DNA from: Caldimonas mangrovi
Lineage (GTDB): Bacteria; Pseudomonadota; Gammaproteobacteria; Burkholderiales; Burkholderiaceae_C
Reading direction: 5' to 3'
NCBI RefSeq assembly: GCF_023721835.1
Contig: NZ_JAMKFE010000006.1
Span: 124,001-188,000 of the forward strand
DNA: 64,000 nt
Shown: piece by piece, positions 38,632 to 48,384 of the stretch
Layout of the letters: the number at the start of each line of letters is the position of its first letter
Position numbering within the stretch: position 1 is the first letter of the stretch
Program-made: the position numbers and the translations under genes
The notes under the pieces: model-generated
The model's database searches: none
The model's input: only the letters and a program-made list of their open reading frames with translations
What the model was told of the DNA's origin: nothing

Positions 38632-39505
38632 TCGACGGCCCCTTGCCGGGGGGCTGGCCGGTCTCGGCCCGGGCTGCGGCCGGGCTGTCCGGCCCCTGGG
38701 CCGTCTCGAAGGCGCGCAGCCAGCCGACCACCGCATCGACCGTCTCGAGCGGCTGCTCGAAGGGATACAGATGCCCTCCTTCGATCCAGGAAATCCGCCC
38801 CTGCGTGACCTGCTGCGTGGCGCGCATGCCGACCTGGCGGACTTCCACCGACCGGGTGCCGCCGACGAACGCGACCGGACGCTGCAGCGGGCGGCTGCGC
38901 AGCAGGCGGGGAAAGTGGTGCGGCAGCGTGTCGTAGATTTCGGTCTCGACCTCGCGCCTGAAGCTCAAAGCATGTTGGCCGCCCGAGCTATAGGTGCCGG
39001 CCGCGATGTAGTCGCGCAGCACCTGCGGGTGCCAGCGCGCGAAATTCGGCTTGGCCGCGAAATGGGCATGGGCTTCGTCGGCGCTGGTCCAGACGTTGCG
39101 CCGCTGGCGCGAGATCTTGCCCGGCGAGATCCTGCTGATCCATCCCGTGGCCTTGAAGAACTGCACGCCGCGCGCCTTGACACCGTGGATGACCGGCGAG
39201 TCGAGCAGCACCACGCCGCGCACCAGGTCGGGCCGGTACAGGCACGCCAGCAGGCTCAGGAACCCGCCGAGCGAATGGCCGACCAGGTAGGCCGGGCCGC
39301 CCAGCGCCTCGGTCTCGATGAAGTCGATCAGCTGGTCGCGCAGATGGGGCCAGTTGCTGGTGACGGGGAAGCGCGGGTCGTGGCCCAACTTCTCGATGGC
39401 GCGCACATCGTAGCCGGCCGCTCGCAAGCGCTCGAACAAGAGCCGGTAGGTGCCGGCCGGGAAACCGTTGGCGTGAGAGAAGACGAGGGGTATCGAGGTC
39501 GACAT
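38627..39505 (-). CDS. Alpha/beta hydrolase
   Basis: 292 residues of alpha/beta hydrolase fold: oxyanion region FSHANGFPAGTYR near the N-terminus, LVGHSLGG with nucleophile Ser, and a likely His in EGGHLYPFEQP. No signal peptide, so cytosolic. HANGFP with GHSLGG is seen in a little-studied group of proteobacterial hydrolases; no substrate assigned. It lies 10 bases after the Anbu gene in the suhB-mutS-Anbu group and ends over the pyrG -10 box. The Pro/Ala-rich C-terminus (last ~20 residues) is probably disordered. Confidence 0.85.
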
Positions 39506-39515
39506 CGTCCTGTCG

Positions 39516-40343
39516 TCAGCCTTCCGGTGCGTTGATCTTGCGCAGCGGGTTCAGCGATTCGAGCTGCTGCGCCGCGGCGGGCTTCAGCGTCGTTTCGTCG
39601 CTGCCCACGTCCCACGACGGGTTGGGGATCGACTCGAACACGTCGCGCAGCCGGTGGCCCCAGGTCTCCCGAATCATGCGGAAGTAAGGGTCGTGGTCGT
39701 CGATGTGGACGATGCGCTGAGCATGCAGCGTGTCGGCCTCGTAGACGAGCAGGTCCAGCGGCAGCCCGACCGACAGGTTGGACTTCAGCGTCGAGTCCAT
39801 CGACACCAGCGCGCACTTGGCGGCCTGGTCGAGCGGCGTCGCGGGCGTGACGACGCGGTCGAGGATGGGTTTGCCGTACTTCGATTCGCCGATCTGAACG
39901 TAGCACACGCCGTCGACGCCAGCCTCGACGAAATTGCCGGCGGCGTAGACGTTGAACAGCCGCATCGTCTCGCCCTGGATCTGGCCGCCGAAGATCAGGT
40001 TGACGTTGAACTCGATGCCGAAATTCTTCAGCGAGGCCGCGTCGCGCTCGTAGACCTTGCGCACCGCGGCGCCGACGATGCGCACCGCGTCGAACATCGT
40101 GCGGCAGTTCCAGATCGATACCGTGCCGCCTTCGCCGCTGATGGTCTCGGTGTGCAGCAACTGCCGCACCGCCTGCGTGATCGCCAGGTTGCCCGACGAC
40201 AGCAGCACCATCACGCGGTCGCCCGGCTGCTCGTAGACCGACATCTTGCGAAAGGTGCTGATCTGGTCCAGCCCGGCATTGGTGCGCGAGTCGGACAGGA
40301 ACACCAGCCCGGCATCCAGGCGCATCGCGACGCAGTAAGTCAT
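39516..40343 (-). CDS. Anbu proteasome-like peptidase
   Basis: 275 residues with an Ntn-hydrolase fold. [24 protein letters not shown] is the Anbu start: removal of Met exposes Thr as the N-terminal nucleophile; SDSRTN holds an acid, and [32 protein letters not shown] is the typical end of the core. Anbu (ancestral beta-subunit) assembles as open helical rings and is usually near ATP-grasp, alpha-E and transglutaminase genes, none of which is here. Instead it starts inside the mutS stop (ATGA) and is followed by a hydrolase. Peptidase activity of Anbu proteins is weak or unproved; protein substrate unknown. Confidence 0.9.
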   Translation of the reverse strand: MTYCVAMRLDAGLVFLSDSRTNAGLDQISTFRKMSVYEQPGDRVMVLLSSGNLAITQAVRQLLHTETISGEGGTVSIWNCRTMFDAVRIVGAAVRKVYERDAASLKNFGIEFNVNLIFGGQIQGETMRLFNVYAAGNFVEAGVDGVCYVQIGESKYGKPILDRVVTPATPLDQAAKCALVSMDSTLKSNLSVGLPLDLLVYEADTLHAQRIVHIDDHDPYFRMIRETWGHRLRDVFESIPNPSWDVGSDETTLKPAAAQQLESLNPLRKINAPEG

Positions 40344-42943
40344 GAGGGCCTCCCCTGCAGTTCCTTCAGCCGGTACAACGCGTCGAGCGCCTCGCGCGGC
40401 GACATCGCGTCGGGTTGCATCGCCGCCAGCGTCTCTTCGATGGCGGAGGCAATGCGGTTGTCCTCGACCAGCGGCGGCGGTGCCGCGAACAGGTCGATCT
40501 GGGCGTTGTGGGCGCGCTGTTGCGTCTCCAGCGCTTCCAGCGTGGCGCGGGCCTGGCGCACCAGGCCGGCCGGCATGCCCGCCAGCCGCGCGACCTGCAC
40601 GCCGTAGCTGCGGCTCGCCGGACCGGGCTGGATCTCATGCAGGAACACGATGTCATCGCCCGATTCGGCGGCCGACACGTGCACGTTGATGGCGCGTTCG
40701 TGCTTGGCCGGGAATTCGGTCAGCTCGAAGTAGTGCGTTGCGAACAAGGTGAAGGACTTGTTCCTGTCGTGCAGGTGGCTGGCGATACTGCCGGCCAGCG
40801 CCAGGCCGTCGAAGGTCGAGGTGCCGCGGCCGATCTCGTCCATCAGCACCAGCGAATGCTCGGTCGCGCCGTGGATGATGGCGGCCGCCTCTGTCATCTC
40901 GAGCATGAAGGTCGATTGCGCGTTCGCGAGGTCGTCGGCAGCGCCGATGCGGGTGTGGATGGCGTCCACCGGCCCAAGGCGGCAATGCCTGGCGGGCACG
41001 TACGAGCCCATGGCCGCCAGCAGCACGATCAGCGCGACTTGCCGCATGAACGTCGACTTGCCGCCCATGTTGGGGCCGGTGATCACCAGCATGCGCCGGT
41101 TGGCGTCGAGCCGGCAGTCGTTGGGCATGAAGGGGCCGGTGCCGGTTTCGAGCAGCCGTGCCTCGACCACCGGATGGCGGCCTTGCTCGATGTCGATGCA
41201 GGGTTCCTTGACGAACTGCGGCTGGCTCCAGCTCAGCGTGGTCGCCCGCTCGGACAGTGCGGACAGGGCGTCAAGGCTCGCCAGCGCGCGCGCCAACGCG
41301 GTCAGCGCCGGCAGATGCGGCTGGAGCTCGTCGAGCAATTGCTCGTAAAGCATCTTTTCTCGCGCCAGCGCGCGGTCTTGCGCCGACAGGGCCTTGTCCT
41401 CGAAGGTCTTCAACTCGGGCGTGATGAAGCGCTCGGCGTTCTTCAGCGTCTGGCGGCGCTGGTAGTCCATCGGCACCTTGTCGAGCTGGCCCTGCGTCAC
41501 CTCGATGTAGAAGCCGTGCACCTTGTTGAACTGCACGCGCAGGTTGGCGATGCCGGTGCGCGCGCGTTCGCGCGTCTCGAGATCGATCAGGAAGGCATCG
41601 CAGTTCTGGCTGATCGCCCGCAGTTCGTCGAGCTCGGCGTCGAAGCCCGGGGCGATCACGCCGCCATCGCGCACCAGCACCGCCGGCTCCTCGGCCAGCG
41701 CACGCTGCAGCAACTGCGCGACCTGCGGCGCAGGGTTGAGCGCTTCGCCGAGGTCGAGCAGCAGCGGCGGCGCCTGCGCCGGCAGCGTGGCGCGCAGCGC
41801 GGGCAGGGTGTCGACCGTGGTGCGCAGCCCGGCCAGCTCACGCGGGCGCACCTGGCGCAGCGCCAGCCGCGCGGTGATGCGCTCGACGTCGCTGACCCGC
41901 TTCAGCGCCTCGCGCAACGGCTCGAAGCCGTGTTCGAGGAAGGCCTCGATTGCCTCGTGCCGTTGCTGCGCTGGTGTGCGGTCGCGCAGTGGATAGGTCA
42001 ACCAGCGGCGCAGCGTGCGGCTGCCCATGCCGGTGCGACAGGTGTCGAGCACCGACAGCAGTGTCGGGCTGTCTTCGCCGCGCAGCGTCTGGGTCAACTC
42101 GAGGTTGCGTTGCGTGGCCGGCGGCAGTTCGAGCAGGTCGCTGGCCCGTTCGACCGCAAGCGTGCTGACATGTGCCAGCGCGCGGCCCTGCGTGTGCTCG
42201 GCGTAGCTGAGCAACGCCGCGGCCGCGGCATGGGCGACCGCAAGGTCCTGCGCATTGAAGCCGGCCAGGCTGACAACCCGCAGTTGCTCGCACAGCTTGC
42301 GTGCGCCGAGTGCGGCGTCGAACTGCCAGCCCGGCCGTTTCGTCACGGCAAGGCGGGCTTGGCGCACCGCTTCGGGCCATTCGTCGCCGGCGACCAGCAG
42401 CTCGGCGGCGTTCAGCCGCGCCAGCCAGGTGCCCAGCTCGCGCGACGAGCATTCGGTCAGCCCGAGCTGACCGCTGCTCAGGCCCAGCCAGGCGAGGCCG
42501 TAGGTGGCGCCCTTGTGGTGCAGCGCGACGAGCAGCGCGTCGCGCTTGTCGGCCAGAAGTTCGGTGTCGGTGACGGTGCCGGGCGTGACGACGCGCACCA
42601 CCTTGCGTTCGACCGGGCCCTTGGCCGTGGCCACGTCGCCGACCTGCTCGGCGATGGCGACGGCCTCGCCGAGCCGGATCAGCTTGGCAAGATAGGCTTC
42701 GACCGCATGCACCGGCACGCCGGCCATCACGACCGGCTGCCCGGCGGTCTGGCCGCGTGTCGTCAGCGTGATGTCGAGCAACCGATTGGCCTTGGCCGCG
42801 TCGTCGAAGAACAGTTCGTAGAAGTCGCCCATCCGGTAGAAGACGAGCGTTTCCGGGAACTCGGCCTTGATGCGCAGGTACTGCTGCATCATCGGCGTGT
42901 GCTGGCTGAAATCCTGCATCGGCTGGGCCGGGCGGTCCATCAT
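40340..42943 (-). CDS. mutS: DNA mismatch recognition protein MutS
   Basis: About 867 residues. N-terminal mismatch-binding domain has the Phe-x-Glu motif in [15 protein letters not shown]; connector, core and clamp domains ([27 protein letters not shown]) precede the ATPase with Walker [14 protein letters not shown], signature [11 protein letters not shown], Walker [17 protein letters not shown] and [10 protein letters not shown]. Start: ATG 42943 or 42940, both with CGGAG upstream; a GTG at 42949 is also possible. 15 bases after suhB; stop overlaps the Anbu start. Works with MutL at 21868-23694. Confidence 0.97.
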   Translation of the reverse strand: MMDRPAQPMQDFSQHTPMMQQYLRIKAEFPETLVFYRMGDFYELFFDDAAKANRLLDITLTTRGQTAGQPVVMAGVPVHAVEAYLAKLIRLGEAVAIAEQVGDVATAKGPVERKVVRVVTPGTVTDTELLADKRDALLVALHHKGATYGLAWLGLSSGQLGLTECSSRELGTWLARLNAAELLVAGDEWPEAVRQARLAVTKRPGWQFDAALGARKLCEQLRVVSLAGFNAQDLAVAHAAAAALLSYAEHTQGRALAHVSTLAVERASDLLELPPATQRNLELTQTLRGEDSPTLLSVLDTCRTGMGSRTLRRWLTYPLRDRTPAQQRHEAIEAFLEHGFEPLREALKRVSDVERITARLALRQVRPRELAGLRTTVDTLPALRATLPAQAPPLLLDLGEALNPAPQVAQLLQRALAEEPAVLVRDGGVIAPGFDAELDELRAISQNCDAFLIDLETRERARTGIANLRVQFNKVHGFYIEVTQGQLDKVPMDYQRRQTLKNAERFITPELKTFEDKALSAQDRALAREKMLYEQLLDELQPHLPALTALARALASLDALSALSERATTLSWSQPQFVKEPCIDIEQGRHPVVEARLLETGTGPFMPNDCRLDANRRMLVITGPNMGGKSTFMRQVALIVLLAAMGSYVPARHCRLGPVDAIHTRIGAADDLANAQSTFMLEMTEAAAIIHGATEHSLVLMDEIGRGTSTFDGLALAGSIASHLHDRNKSFTLFATHYFELTEFPAKHERAINVHVSAAESGDDIVFLHEIQPGPASRSYGVQVARLAGMPAGLVRQARATLEALETQQRAHNAQIDLFAAPPPLVEDNRIASAIEETLAAMQPDAMSPREALDALYRLKELQGRPS

Positions 42944-42958
42944 GTGCACCGGCTCCGG

Positions 42959-43906
42959 TCAGTGCGAGTTGTCTTCGTCCTTGGCACCGGCCACGTCGGC
43001 ACGGCGAATGCGCACCGGGCCCTTCTTCCTTGCGGCGGGCGCTTCGGCGGGAGCGGGCGCCGGCGCGGCCTCGGCCGGTTCCTCATCTTCCTTGATGATG
43101 CGCGTGAACGGCGACAGCAATTGAACAAGCTGGCCGTAGATGCGCGGCGTCGCGGCCACCACTTCACGCTGGTACAGGAAGTCGGACTCACCGGTGAAAT
43201 TACCGATCAGCCCGCCGGCTTCGGTGATCATCAGCGAGCCAGCGGCCACGTCCCACGGGTTCAGCCCGGTCTCGAAAAAGCCGTCGTAGTAGCCGGCCGC
43301 GACGTAGCACAGGTCGAGCGCCGCGGCGCCCGGCCGCCGCAGACCGGCGCATTGCGTCATCACCGCTTCGAACATCTTCATGTAGCGCTTGAAATTGTCG
43401 CCCTTGCGGAACGGGAAGCCGGTGCCGATCAGGCAGTCCGCCAGCCGGGTGCGCTTGGACACGCGCAGGCGCTTGTCGTTCAGGTAGGCGCCGCGGCCCT
43501 TCGAGGCGTAGAACAGGTCGTTGCGCGCCGGGTCGTAGACGACCGCCTGCTGGACCTGCCCGCGGAAGGCCAGCGCGATCGAGACCGCGTAGACCGGGAA
43601 GCCGTGGATGAAGTTGGTGGTGCCGTCCAGCGGATCGATGATCCAGACGTAGTCGCTGTCCTTGGCGCCATGGGTGCGGCCCGACTCCTCGGCCAGGATG
43701 CCGTGGCCGGGGTAGGCCGTCAGCAGCGTCTCGATGATGATCTCTTCGGCCGCCTGGTCCACCTCGGTGACGAAGTCGTTCGGCGACGACTTCGCGGTGA
43801 TGCGCAGCAGGTCCAGGTCCATCGACGCCCGGTTGATGATCGCGCCGGCGGCGCGGGCGGCCTTGATGGCCGTGTTGAGCATCGGATGGAGCGCTTGTTG
43901 GGACAT
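42959..43906 (-). CDS. suhB: Inositol-1-monophosphatase (SuhB type) with C-terminal extension
   Basis: 315 residues. Mg-dependent phosphatase: metal sites E73-E74 (LAEESGRTH) and D91-PLDGTTN ([12 protein letters not shown], 88-99), and the third-metal region [19 protein letters not shown]. In many proteobacteria SuhB also joins the rRNA transcription antitermination complex. The last ~50 residues ([21 protein letters not shown] and a basic RIRRAD) are a low-complexity tail that E. coli SuhB lacks. ATG 43906; it heads suhB-mutS-Anbu-hydrolase and is divergent from trmJ. Confidence 0.94.
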   Translation of the reverse strand: MSQQALHPMLNTAIKAARAAGAIINRASMDLDLLRITAKSSPNDFVTEVDQAAEEIIIETLLTAYPGHGILAEESGRTHGAKDSDYVWIIDPLDGTTNFIHGFPVYAVSIALAFRGQVQQAVVYDPARNDLFYASKGRGAYLNDKRLRVSKRTRLADCLIGTGFPFRKGDNFKRYMKMFEAVMTQCAGLRRPGAAALDLCYVAAGYYDGFFETGLNPWDVAAGSLMITEAGGLIGNFTGESDFLYQREVVAATPRIYGQLVQLLSPFTRIIKEDEEPAEAAPAPAPAEAPAARKKGPVRIRRADVAGAKDEDNSH

Positions 43907-43993
43907 GGGCAATACCTGCGGGCAGTGGCGGTCGAGAGGGCTGGCGGGGAGTAAGAGCGGCGCGAGGCCAGCCGGTTCGGCGGGCCTCGCAAA

Positions 43994-44009
43994 GATAATG
44001 CGGATTCTA
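43994..44009. promoter_or_regulatory. Divergent -10 boxes between suhB and trmJ
   Basis: TAGAAT on the minus strand (44009-44004) should serve suhB, giving about a 90-base leader. GATAAT on the plus strand (43994-43999) can serve trmJ, about 80 bases from ATG. No strong -35 seen for either. Confidence 0.4.
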
Positions 44010-44087
44010 TCTGGCGGCGCTGGGCGCTGCCGGCCACGAAACCTTTCGACGTGACCGGTTGCGCTCGCGGCTGCTTCACGCTGTTGC

Positions 44088-44810
44088 ATGACTGCCGACT
44101 CCACCCGCTTCATCCTGCTCAACACCAGCCACCCGGGCAACGTCGGCGCCGTCGCACGTGCAATGAAGGTGATGGGGTTTTCCGATCTGGTGCTGGTCGC
44201 GCCGCGCTTTGCCGACGTGCTGGTGCAGGAGGAGACCGTGGCGATGGCCAGCGGCGCGGCCGACATCCTGGTGCGCGCCCGTACCGTCGACACGCTCGCC
44301 GAAGCGCTCGAAGGCATCACCTGCGCCTGCGCGACGGCGATGACGCCGCGCGACTTCGGCCCGCCGACGCACGCGCCGCGCGAGTTGTTCGCCCGGCTGG
44401 CGCAAGAGGCGCACCGCATCGGCTTCGTGTTTGGCTCCGAGCGCTACGGCATGAGCAACGACGACGTCTACCGCTGCCACGCCGTGCTCAGCATCCCGAC
44501 CGACCCGGACTACGGTTCGCTGAACCTGGCCCAGGCGGTGCAGGTGGTGGCCTATGACTGGCGCCAGGCGCTGGGCGGCTTCCCGGTGCAGCCGCGCGCG
44601 GCCGACCCGTCGCTCGCCGGCGGCCGGGCGGTACAGGGGCTGCTTGCACACTGGGAGCAGGCGCTGGTCGAGATCGGTTTTCTCGACCCGAATGCGCCCA
44701 AGAAGCTGATGCCGCGACTCAACCAGCTGTTCAACCGGGCCCAGTTGACCGAAGAAGAGGTGCACATCCTGCGCGGCATCGCCAAGGCCATGCAGAAGGG
44801 CAGCCGGTAG
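44088..44810 (+). CDS. trmJ: tRNA (cytidine/uridine-2'-O-)-methyltransferase TrmJ
   Basis: SPOUT methyltransferase for position 32 of tRNAs. 240 residues: [25 protein letters not shown] at the N-terminus, the [20 protein letters not shown] knot region and [27 protein letters not shown], the SAM-binding trefoil knot, then a C-terminal helical extension ([24 protein letters not shown]). Next to cysE, with suhB on the other side: the suhB-trmJ-cysE association is common in proteobacteria. Confidence 0.94.
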   Translation: MTADSTRFILLNTSHPGNVGAVARAMKVMGFSDLVLVAPRFADVLVQEETVAMASGAADILVRARTVDTLAEALEGITCACATAMTPRDFGPPTHAPRELFARLAQEAHRIGFVFGSERYGMSNDDVYRCHAVLSIPTDPDYGSLNLAQAVQVVAYDWRQALGGFPVQPRAADPSLAGGRAVQGLLAHWEQALVEIGFLDPNAPKKLMPRLNQLFNRAQLTEEEVHILRGIAKAMQKGSR

Positions 44811-44870
44811 GCGGGGCAGGGCGGCAAGGCCGCCGTTACACTGTGCCACTCCCGTCGACAGCTCTGCCCC

Positions 44871-45626
44871 ATGTTCCAGCACCTGCGAGAAGACATCGCC
44901 TGCATTCTGGAGCGCGACCCAGCGGCGCGTTCGAAGTGGGAGGTGTTGACCTGCTACCCGGGCCTTCATGCCCTGGTGTTGCACCGGCGCGCGCACTGGT
45001 GCTGGACCCATGGCTTGCGCTGGCTCGGGCGTTTCGTCTCGCACCTGAGCCGGTTCTTCACCGGCATCGAGATCCACCCGGGCGCCACCATCGGCCGGCG
45101 GGTCTTCATCGACCATGGCATGGGCGTGGTGATCGGCGAGACGGCCGAGGTCGGCGACGGCTGCACCATCTACCAGGGCGTTACGCTCGGCGGCACATCG
45201 CTGCACAAGGGAGCCAAGCGGCACCCGACGCTGGGGCGTGGTGTCATCGTCGGCGCCAATGCGCAGGTGCTGGGAGCCTTCACGGTCGGCGAAGGCGCGC
45301 GGGTCGGCTCCAATGCGGTGGTCGTGCGCGAAGTGCCTGCGGGCGCCACCGCTGTGGGCAACCCGGCTCGCATCCTGCACAAGGAGGCCGACGCGTTGCG
45401 CGAAGAGGCCGCTGCCCGCATGGGTTTTTCGGCCTATGGCGTCACCCAGAGCGACGACCCGGTGTCGCAGGCCATCAACGGGCTGGTGGACAACGCGTCC
45501 AGCCAGGAGCACCAGATCGCGCTGCTGTGGCAGGCCATCGAGCGGTTGTCGAACGCGACCGTGCCGACTGACGCCCACACCACCGAGCAGTTCGACGCTG
45601 AGAAACTCAACCAGCTCGTCAGGTAG
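44871..45626 (+). CDS. cysE: Serine O-acetyltransferase
   Basis: First step of cysteine synthesis: serine plus acetyl-CoA to O-acetylserine. 251 residues. Short N-terminal helical domain ([17 protein letters not shown]) as in EpsC-type enzymes, then left-handed beta-helix with [49 protein letters not shown], and [15 protein letters not shown]. His in DHGMG and the following Asp region are catalytic. The tail after ~195 ([15 protein letters not shown]) is helical. Overlaps the convergent MogA-like gene by 8 bases. Confidence 0.95.
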   Translation: MFQHLREDIACILERDPAARSKWEVLTCYPGLHALVLHRRAHWCWTHGLRWLGRFVSHLSRFFTGIEIHPGATIGRRVFIDHGMGVVIGETAEVGDGCTIYQGVTLGGTSLHKGAKRHPTLGRGVIVGANAQVLGAFTVGEGARVGSNAVVVREVPAGATAVGNPARILHKEADALREEAAARMGFSAYGVTQSDDPVSQAINGLVDNASSQEHQIALLWQAIERLSNATVPTDAHTTEQFDAEKLNQLVR

Positions 45627-46218
45627 CGGCGGCCGGCCGGATCGCCGACTTGGGCCGGAAGGCCTTGCACACCGCTTCGTCGGTCTCGATGTAGGGGCCG
45701 CCGATCAGGTCGATGCAGTAGGGCACGGCGGCGAAGATGCCGTGCACGATGGCCCTGCCATCTGCGTCCTTGAGCCCTTCGAGGGTTTCCGCGATCGACT
45801 TGGGCTGACCGGGCAGGTTGATGATCAAGGCCTTGCCGCGTATCACCGCGACCTGGCGCGACAGGATGGCCGTGGGCACGAATTGCAGACTGATCTGGCG
45901 CATCTGCTCGCCGAAACCGGGCATCACCTTGTCGGCCACGGCCAGCGTGGCTTCGGGTGTCACGTCGCGCGGCGCCGGGCCCGTGCCGCCGGTGGTCAGC
46001 ACCAGGTCACAGCCGGCCTGATCGACCAGCCCCCGCAGGGCCGCGCTGATGCGTTCCTGTTCGTCGGGAATCAGGCGTGTTTCCCAGCTGACCGGGTTGC
46101 GCACGGCCCTGCCCAGCCACTCCTGCAGGGCCGGCACACCCTTGTCCTCATAGACGCCGCTCGACGCACGGTCACTGATCGAAACCACGCCGATGCGCAC
46201 GGGATCGAAGTCACTCAT
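45619..46218 (-). CDS. mog: MogA/MoaB-type molybdopterin adenylyltransferase
   Basis: 199 residues; adenylates molybdopterin before Mo insertion by MoeA. Motifs: [19 protein letters not shown] at the start, [21 protein letters not shown] (the GTGxxxRD catalytic signature), and [15 protein letters not shown]. Closer to MogA than MoaB in the long C-terminal part, though I am not certain. Supplies Mo cofactor for enzymes such as the NasA reductase at the right end. ATG overlaps the yjgA stop by 8 bases; the 3' end overlaps cysE. Confidence 0.9.
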   Translation of the reverse strand: MSDFDPVRIGVVSISDRASSGVYEDKGVPALQEWLGRAVRNPVSWETRLIPDEQERISAALRGLVDQAGCDLVLTTGGTGPAPRDVTPEATLAVADKVMPGFGEQMRQISLQFVPTAILSRQVAVIRGKALIINLPGQPKSIAETLEGLKDADGRAIVHGIFAAVPYCIDLIGGPYIETDEAVCKAFRPKSAIRPAAAT

Positions 46219-46747
46219 ACGGGGCTTCCTCCAGCAGGGGCTTGATGAACTGGAACAGCTCGCGGTAGGCCCGGCCGCTACGCTGCTCCGGCGCTGCGGC
46301 TGCGTCCTTGCGGGCAGCGCGCACCAGGCTGCGCAATTGCTGCACGTCGCACTGCGGGTGCTCACTCATCCAGCGGGTGACGGCGTCATCGCTCGCGATC
46401 AGTTCGGCGCGCCAGTGCTCGGCCTGGTGCAGCGCCAGCGTGCCTTTGGCGTGGCCGAGCTGCAGCGCGGCGATCGCCTCGCGGATGGGTTCGGGGTCGA
46501 CCCGGCGCATCAGCTTGCCGATGTACTGCATCTGCCGCCGCCGCCCCTCGTGGGAGCGCGTGCGCCGGTACTCGCGCAGCGCGTCGCGCAGCGACTCGGG
46601 GATCTCGAGCTTCTCGATGCGGTCGTCCGGCATCTCGACCAGCGCCTCGCCGAGCGACTGCAGCTCGTGCATTTCCTTCTTGAGCTGCGTCTTGCTGGGC
46701 AGTTCGGCGTGTGCGTCGAGATCATCGTCGGGAAGGTCGGAAGGCAT
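46211..46747 (-). CDS. yjgA: DUF615 ribosome-associated protein YjgA/DarP
   Basis: 178 residues, all helix: PSKTQLKKEMHELQSLGEALVEM, then RRTRSHEGRRRQMQYIGKLMRRVD. YjgA/DarP in E. coli joins late 50S precursors and helps peptidyl-transferase centre maturation (established for the family); role here inferred. ATG 46747 (MPSDLPDDD) fits; an earlier codon at 46834 would intrude into the divergent pmbA. Overlaps the MogA-like gene by 8 bases. Confidence 0.9.
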   Translation of the reverse strand: MPSDLPDDDLDAHAELPSKTQLKKEMHELQSLGEALVEMPDDRIEKLEIPESLRDALREYRRTRSHEGRRRQMQYIGKLMRRVDPEPIREAIAALQLGHAKGTLALHQAEHWRAELIASDDAVTRWMSEHPQCDVQQLRSLVRAARKDAAAAPEQRSGRAYRELFQFIKPLLEEAPYE

Positions 46748-46832
46748 TGCGGGAAACGAGAGCGCCTGGCTCGCGAGAAGGAGGTGGGCCAGTATCATAA
46801 AGCCGCACTTCCGCTCGCCATCACGGACCTCC

Positions 46833-48215
46833 ATGCACCAGCCTTCCCGCTCCGCGCCCGTCCAGGGCTTTGCCTATACGCAGGACCAGTTCCGCACCCT
46901 CGTCGAAGACGCGCTCGCATTTGCGCACAAGCTGGGCGCCAGCGACGCGGCCGCCGAGGTGTCCGAAGGCGCGGGCCTGTCGGTCTCGGTGCGCAAGGGC
47001 GACCTGGAGAACGTCGAGCGCAACCGAGACAAGTCGCTCGGCGTGACGGTCTACATCGGCCAGCGGCGGGGCAACGCCAGCACGTCCGATTTCTCGCGCA
47101 CGGCACTCGAGCAGACCGTGCGTGCGGCCTACGACATCGCGCGATTCACCGCCGAGGACCCGGCCGCCGGCCTGCCCGAGGAGGGCGATCTTGCAACCCC
47201 GCAGGATGCGGCGCGCGACCTCGATCTCTTCTACCCGTGGGCCATCGATGCGCAGGCTGCCGCCGAGTTGGCGATGCGCTGCGAGGCCGCGGCGCTCGAA
47301 ACCGACAAGCGCATCACCAATTCGGAAGGCGCCGGGGTGTCGGCCCAGCAGTCGCACTTTTTCGCCGGCAACACGCGCGGCTTTCGCGGCGGCTACGCCA
47401 GTTCGCGCCATTCGCTGTCGGTGGCCCCGATCGCCGGACGCGGCAACGACATGCAGCGCGACGCATGGTACAGCTCCATGCGCGACGCGGCCGAACTCGC
47501 ATCGGCAGAAGCCGTCGGCCGCTATGCCGCCGAGCGAGCGCTGTCGCGCCTGAAGTCGCGCAAGATCGCCACCTGCGAATGCCCGGTGCTGTACGAGTCG
47601 ACGCTCGCAGCCGGGCTGCTCGGCGGCTTCGTGCAGGCCACCAGCGGCGGAGCGCTCTACCGCAAGGCGACCTTCCTGGTCGACAGCCTCGGTCAGGCCG
47701 TCTTCCCGGAGCACGTCGACATTCACGAAGACCCGCATCTGCCGAAAGCCAAGGGCAGTGCCCCGTTCGACGACGAGGGCGTCACGACGCGCGCCAGGCA
47801 CGTCGTGAAGGACGGACGTGTCGAGGGCTATTTCCTGTCCAGCTATTCGGCGCGCAAGCTCGGTATGCGTACAACCGGGCATGCCGGCGGTTCGCAGAAT
47901 CTTTTTTTGACGAGCAAACTGACACAGCCTGAAGACGACCTGAAAACGATGCTGAAAAAGCTCGGGCGTGGACTGTTCGTGATCGAGCTGATGGGGCAGG
48001 GCGTCAACTACGTGACGGGCGACTATTCGCGTGGTGCGGCGGGCTTCTGGGTCGAGGGCGGCGAGATCGCCTACCCGGTGCACGAGATCACGATCGCCGG
48101 CAATCTGCGCGAGATGTTCCAGCGCATCGCCGCGATCGGCTCGGACGCTTACACGCTGGGCTCGAAGACCACCGGCTCGGTGCTGATCGAGCGCATGAAG
48201 ATTGCTGGAACCTGA
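46833..48215 (+). CDS. pmbA: Metalloprotease PmbA/TldE
   Basis: 460 residues; partner of TldD in the TldD/TldE heterodimer that removes leader peptides (microcin B17) and degrades CcdA-like antitoxins. Features: N-terminal alpha/beta domain (AAAEVSEGAGLSVSVRKGDLENVE), AGLLGGFVQATSGGALYRKATFL core and the GLFVIELMGQGVNYVTGDYSRGAAGFWVEGGEI end. TldE lacks the HExxxH of TldD, as here. tldD is not in the window. ATG 46833 lies in the divergent gap to yjgA, with TATCAT -10-like hexamers on both strands near 46793-46800. Confidence 0.94.
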   Translation: MHQPSRSAPVQGFAYTQDQFRTLVEDALAFAHKLGASDAAAEVSEGAGLSVSVRKGDLENVERNRDKSLGVTVYIGQRRGNASTSDFSRTALEQTVRAAYDIARFTAEDPAAGLPEEGDLATPQDAARDLDLFYPWAIDAQAAAELAMRCEAAALETDKRITNSEGAGVSAQQSHFFAGNTRGFRGGYASSRHSLSVAPIAGRGNDMQRDAWYSSMRDAAELASAEAVGRYAAERALSRLKSRKIATCECPVLYESTLAAGLLGGFVQATSGGALYRKATFLVDSLGQAVFPEHVDIHEDPHLPKAKGSAPFDDEGVTTRARHVVKDGRVEGYFLSSYSARKLGMRTTGHAGGSQNLFLTSKLTQPEDDLKTMLKKLGRGLFVIELMGQGVNYVTGDYSRGAAGFWVEGGEIAYPVHEITIAGNLREMFQRIAAIGSDAYTLGSKTTGSVLIERMKIAGT

Positions 48216-48288
48216 ACGCACCCGGCAGCAGTACCACCCGGTGCTGAAAACCACCTGAGAAAACGGGGCCACTAGGTAGTATCGACAA

Positions 48289-48332
48289 GAGGAATCCTCC
48301 TGTAGGGCGGCCGTCGACCCGCTTCCTAGAAT
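48289..48332 (+). promoter_or_regulatory. Upstream region of dctP1: inverted repeat and -10 box
   Basis: GAGGA-A-TCCTC (48289-48299), a perfect inverted repeat, lies 27 bases before TAGAAT (48327-48332), which is preceded by GCTTCC. Predicted start about 46 bases before the dctP1 ATG. The repeat is at the place for an activator or for an operator beside the -35. Confidence 0.45.
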
Positions 48333-48384
48333 CGCGCGGCCTCGTTCTCCTATTTCCTTGTTTTCCCCTTACAGGAGTTTCTTG

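Noticed and set aside
40415-43954. A plus-strand open frame of about 1180 codons
   Set aside because: Antisense to mutS and suhB, same composition bias; no start signal or homology.
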